Assembly: GCF_005144865.1 (NCBI RefSeq)
Contig: NZ_SWFM01000002.1
Span: 496,001-560,000, forward strand
Length of the DNA stretch: 64,000 nt
DNA from: Guptibacillus hwajinpoensis
Lineage (GTDB): Bacteria > Bacillota > Bacilli > Bacillales > Guptibacillaceae
Reading direction: 5' to 3'
A program made the position numbers and the translations under genes. Numbering within the stretch: the first letter of the stretch is position 1; each line of letters begins with the position of its first letter. Shown here piece by piece: positions 61,423-64,000 of the stretch. The notes beneath the pieces are model-generated. The model was given only the letters and a program-made list of their open reading frames with translations, was not told the DNA's origin and searched no databases.

Positions 61423-61905
61423 CTAGCCGTTTTTTGTACCGCAACAACCGCAGAATTGTGCTCCCTCTGGAATGTTTTCCTGACAGCTTGTGCAAGGTAC
61501 GGTCGAAACGGCCGGTGGTTGAGGCACATGCACTTTGTTACCGCAGCTTCCGCAGAAGGTATCCTCTTCACTTACCGTTGCCCCACATTCACATGTTTGT
61601 CCGTTCGATTCCCTTCGCAATTGGAGTTCGAGTTCTTTATTAGCTTGATAGAGTTCAAGGTCATATTGGATGATTCGCTCCGCTTGCTCATTTAGCTCGG
61701 AATGTTGAACTTCTCCTTTTCGGACAAGTCGATAAGCTATTTCCCCCAGTTGCCTAATGATTTTTGCTCGATTTGTAGCAGCATCACTTGCTGCTTTTCT
61801 TAATTGAGACACTTCTTGAGCAGTTTGAAGCTTGTTCTTTCCCTGTTGAAGACCATCCTGTAGTTTCGATATTCCTCCACCGATTTTTGTTTGCAGATCT
61901 GACAT
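61423..61905 (-). CDS. Coiled-coil protein with double zinc ribbon
   Basis: About 160 residues from ATG 61905, after AAAGGGGGGACAGTC; the open frame extends upstream but without a site. A charged helical/coiled-coil part (1-105) precedes two zinc ribbons: CECGATVSEEDTFCGSCG and CTSCQENIPEGAQFCGCCG. Soluble. It ends 15 bases before the zinc-ribbon membrane protein gene. Function unknown; it may be an adaptor for that protein. Confidence 0.72.
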   Translation of the reverse strand: MSDLQTKIGGGISKLQDGLQQGKNKLQTAQEVSQLRKAASDAATNRAKIIRQLGEIAYRLVRKGEVQHSELNEQAERIIQYDLELYQANKELELQLRRESNGQTCECGATVSEEDTFCGSCGNKVHVPQPPAVSTVPCTSCQENIPEGAQFCGCCGTKNG

Positions 61906-62057
61906 GACTGTCCCCCCTTTTTTAGCGTGTACTTTTTCATAGTTATGTAAAAAGTCCTGAATCATGTTAGAAAAATACATAGGAAAATTGAATCAAAAAG
62001 CGTTCATAAATTGAAATCACTGCCATATGATTTGAATTAATGGCAGGAGGTGGAAAA

Positions 62058-63461
62058 ATGGGTTGGTGTGAGTTTTGTAACAGGGAAGAAACCGGTGATT
62101 TTTGTGTAAAATGTGGGCGAAAGGTTGCGAAAACGACTCCGGATAGGAATAAGAAATGGACGATCTGGCTTATAAGTATAGGTGCACTCGTTATTCTTCT
62201 TGCAGGCAGTTTCTATACGTTAAGGATGTTATCATCACCAGAACGAACGATTGATCAATTTAATGAGGCCATGTTGGAAGGTAACTATGAAAAAATGAAA
62301 AACGTTGTTTCCCCAGTTAACCCTCTTCTTTCACACGAAGCAGAACTACAAGGATTTATTGAATTAATGAAGAACCACCCTGAGCAACGTGCCCTTTTAA
62401 TTCAGGACCTTGAGCGTCAAGCACAGACGATAAAAAATAATAAGTTTGGGAAACGAGATGAAGCCTTATTTATTAAAATGAAGCTTAGTAAATCGGGTAA
62501 AAAGTTTCTGCTTTTCGATCACTATACGATCTCACCTGTCCCTATCTATGCTAATGTTTATACGCAGTTTCCAGGTACGTCTCTTGAAATTAACAATGAA
62601 GAAGGAGGGGTATTTGGAGGAAAAGAAGATGGAAAGAAAGTAGGGCCATTTCTTCCAGGGCTTTATCAGTTTGCATCTGAGTTGAAGCATGAGAGCTATA
62701 CGATGAAGGGAGAAGCTGAAATCGAGTTAATGACGCCAGAGGAAACCGCGAACATCGATCTTTCAGTTAACGGAGCGTATGTGTCACCAGAATCCAATTA
62801 TGACGATGCGGTTCTTTTTATTAATGGTAAAGATACCGGCGTTACAATTGGTGAAAGTGGAGAAATTGGGCCATTTCCAACAGATGGTTCAGTCGTCATG
62901 CATGCTGAGAAGAAGTTTGAAGCAGGCGTTGTGAAAAGCCCGTCAGTTCCATTTGATGGAGCGGGAGTTTACTTAACAGTTGATTATAGCGAGCCAGATC
63001 CTGTCGTCATAGAGAAAGAAGTGCCATCCGAGCCCGCTTCTTCAGATCTAGTCTATTCAGAGCCAATTATTCGTGCGGTTAATACGTATTTGAGAGATTG
63101 GATCAATGCTTACGAAAATTTAGATGCAAGTTACTTCACAAACCTTACACCTGATCTTTACTCATATTTCGAAGATCGTTTTGTATCCGTTAGACAAAAT
63201 AACGGAGCTTTCACAGGAGATGTTCTAGAAGCAGCCTTTGATTTAGATAGCCTCTCCATTAATTCCTCTGGTAAAAGAGCGGTCGTCGATGTTCTCGTAA
63301 CGATGGATTCGGCTAATCACGAGCCAGGAGACCAAAACGTTATAACAGAAGTAACCTCAAGTGCTTTTCGCTACCAGCTAGTGAAAAGTGGAGGGGAATG
63401 GCTGATCGATAGCCGAAAGGAAATTGATGGCGTTGACTTAACAAACTCTGTTGCTTATTAA
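62058..63461 (+). CDS. yvbJ: YvbJ/TcaA-like zinc-ribbon membrane protein
   Basis: About 467 residues from ATG 62058, after AGGAGGTGG; the ATG at 62040 overlaps it. A short N-terminal zinc ribbon (CEFCNREETGDFCVKCGRK) is followed by one membrane helix (about 38-60). The extracellular part has a TcaA-type second domain and a C-terminal NTF2-like domain (about 345-465). S. aureus TcaA affects teicoplanin response and wall teichoic acid attachment, but function here is not shown. Divergent from the other two zinc-ribbon genes. Confidence 0.75.
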   Translation: MGWCEFCNREETGDFCVKCGRKVAKTTPDRNKKWTIWLISIGALVILLAGSFYTLRMLSSPERTIDQFNEAMLEGNYEKMKNVVSPVNPLLSHEAELQGFIELMKNHPEQRALLIQDLERQAQTIKNNKFGKRDEALFIKMKLSKSGKKFLLFDHYTISPVPIYANVYTQFPGTSLEINNEEGGVFGGKEDGKKVGPFLPGLYQFASELKHESYTMKGEAEIELMTPEETANIDLSVNGAYVSPESNYDDAVLFINGKDTGVTIGESGEIGPFPTDGSVVMHAEKKFEAGVVKSPSVPFDGAGVYLTVDYSEPDPVVIEKEVPSEPASSDLVYSEPIIRAVNTYLRDWINAYENLDASYFTNLTPDLYSYFEDRFVSVRQNNGAFTGDVLEAAFDLDSLSINSSGKRAVVDVLVTMDSANHEPGDQNVITEVTSSAFRYQLVKSGGEWLIDSRKEIDGVDLTNSVAY

Positions 63462-63475
63462 TGTGGTAGAGCAGT

Positions 63476-63504
63476 GGGGGTCAGGCTCGCGCCTGACCCC
63501 TTTT
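63476..63504 (+). terminator. P1 palindrome acting as terminator after yvbJ
   Basis: GGGGGTCAGG-CTCGCG-CCTGACCCC followed by TTTT. This copy has the T-run expected of an intrinsic terminator. Confidence 0.65.
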
Positions 63505-63535
63505 AAATTCTATTTTCTCTTTTTTCAAAAAACTA

Positions 63536-63565
63536 TTGCATTTATGAATGCGTTTCCAATATAAT
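63536..63565 (+). promoter_or_regulatory. Promoter with cre-like site for the DUF4867-type gene
   Basis: TTGCAT-N18-TATAAT. TGAATGCGTTTCCA (63545-63558) in the spacer matches 12 of 14 cre positions, so CcpA repression is possible. Confidence 0.55.
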
Positions 63566-63622
63566 GTGGTAAAAAGGTTATGATGTTTATTAAAACATTA
63601 CTACTTATGGTGGAGGTTTGCT

Positions 63623-64000
63623 ATGATTGAAGTTTTGCAAGAGATGAATCGTCATCTTGAATTAGAGAGTGTCGATACTGATTCTTTCAAGTTCTATGGC
63701 AAAGTACTTACGGATTTTCCATATGAGGAAATGGCGGAGCGAATGCAGGAAACAGCAATCCCTGAAGAGGGAAATCAATACGTTCCTTCTGCTCAAGAGT
63801 TAGAAGATGAATCTATTAAAAGGTTCGTTGAGAAACGGTACTTTGGAGGTATGCCCGTTCAAATTGGTTACTGTAACGGTAATAATTCATCGCTTGGAGG
63901 ACTGGAGTTCCATAAGGGGAGTGAAATCAACGTTGCGATAACGGATTTTGTACTCTTGCTGGGTCATACGAATGATATCGTTGATAACCAGTTTAACGTC
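63623..64000 (+). CDS. DUF4867-like protein, 3'-truncated by window
   Basis: The first 126 codons are visible and stay open to the window end. ATG 63623 follows GGTGGAGG. The sequence (MIEVLQEMNRHLELES at the start; GGLEFHKGSEINVAITDFVLLLGH near residue 93, conserved core FHKGSE) resembles the cupin-like DUF4867 family, often found near sugar catabolism genes. Function unknown. A cre-like site in its promoter fits a carbon-use role. Confidence 0.6.
   Translation, partial: MIEVLQEMNRHLELESVDTDSFKFYGKVLTDFPYEEMAERMQETAIPEEGNQYVPSAQELEDESIKRFVEKRYFGGMPVQIGYCNGNNSSLGGLEFHKGSEINVAITDFVLLLGHTNDIVDNQFNV

Noticed and set aside
61315..61695. 126-codon plus-strand frame opposite the zinc-ribbon genes
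   Set aside because: Cysteine-rich composition is the mirror of the real zinc-ribbon codons; no start signals.
1..64000. Defence system, prophage or secondary-metabolite cluster
   Set aside because: No nuclease, methylase-restriction, phage structural, integrase or NRPS/PKS genes were seen; all larger genes fit metabolism, transport, envelope or regulation.

Overview
The window looks like chromosomal DNA of a Gram-positive, endospore-former-type Bacillaceae. Supporting signs are strong Shine-Dalgarno sites with frequent GTG/TTG starts, an S-box leader, B. subtilis-like gene sets (murQ/murR/amiE/nagZ/namZ, metNPQ, tcyP, tagD/F/G/H, gan/gal, yvbJ) and cre-like sites. A Pseudalkalibacillus/Alkalihalobacillus-type bacterium is a guess, not something the sequence proves. 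No rRNA, tRNA, prophage, IS transposase or CRISPR was seen. Both window edges cut a gene.

Layout. (1) 1-3.7 kb: the 3' part of a GH94 phosphorylase convergent with a secreted GH144/glucoamylase-type protein, a likely beta-1,2-glucan pair. (2) 4-5.7 kb: histidinol phosphatase and a nucleoside hydrolase. (3) 6.1-18.4 kb: a large peptidoglycan (MurNAc) recovery cluster. It has exported amidase, NagZ and NamZ, then MurR, a second cytoplasmic amidase, an ABC sugar importer without ATPase, a BadF-type amino-sugar kinase and MurQ. The PTS route (MurP) of B. subtilis appears replaced by ABC import plus kinase. (4) 18.5-19.6 kb: a 48-codon gene and two MITE-like repeats. (5) 19.7-31.4 kb: an S9 peptidase, an S-box-controlled methionine ABC operon that also holds an HcxA-like dehydrogenase, TcyP, small ORFs, a lipoprotein, a phosphatase and an ATPase-LuxR regulator. 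(6) 31.4-42 kb: galU, then a wall teichoic acid/surface polymer cluster (GT2, CDP-alcohol phosphotransferase, TagD, GT2-TagF fusion, TagF, TagG, TagH) and galE. (7) 43-59.8 kb: a galactoside/galactose system with two paralogous binding proteins, GanPQ-like permeases, GH35, GH36, LacI regulator, GalK, GalT, GH42, GalE and a degenerate M24 protein. (8) 59.8-64 kb: three zinc-ribbon proteins (one YvbJ/TcaA-like) and the start of a DUF4867-type gene.

How the genes work together. The extracellular mur enzymes release MurNAc and peptides, the ABC importer and kinase would deliver MurNAc-6P, and MurQ converts it to GlcNAc-6P. The galactoside importer brings in oligosaccharides for intracellular GH35/GH36/GH42, and GalK-GalT-GalE complete the Leloir pathway. 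Neither importer has its own ATPase, so a shared MsmX-type ATPase elsewhere is expected.

The most striking non-genic signal is three families of short repeats. P1 is a palindrome (GGGGGTCAGG...CCTGACCCCC) that sits at gene ends and supplies the same C-terminal GQVRT and stop codon to three unrelated proteins. P2 (GGTGACAGGCACC) sits next to promoters and once lies in frame inside the S9 peptidase. The third is a MITE-like element with AAAGGC termini; one copy forms the last codons of the alpha-galactosidase.
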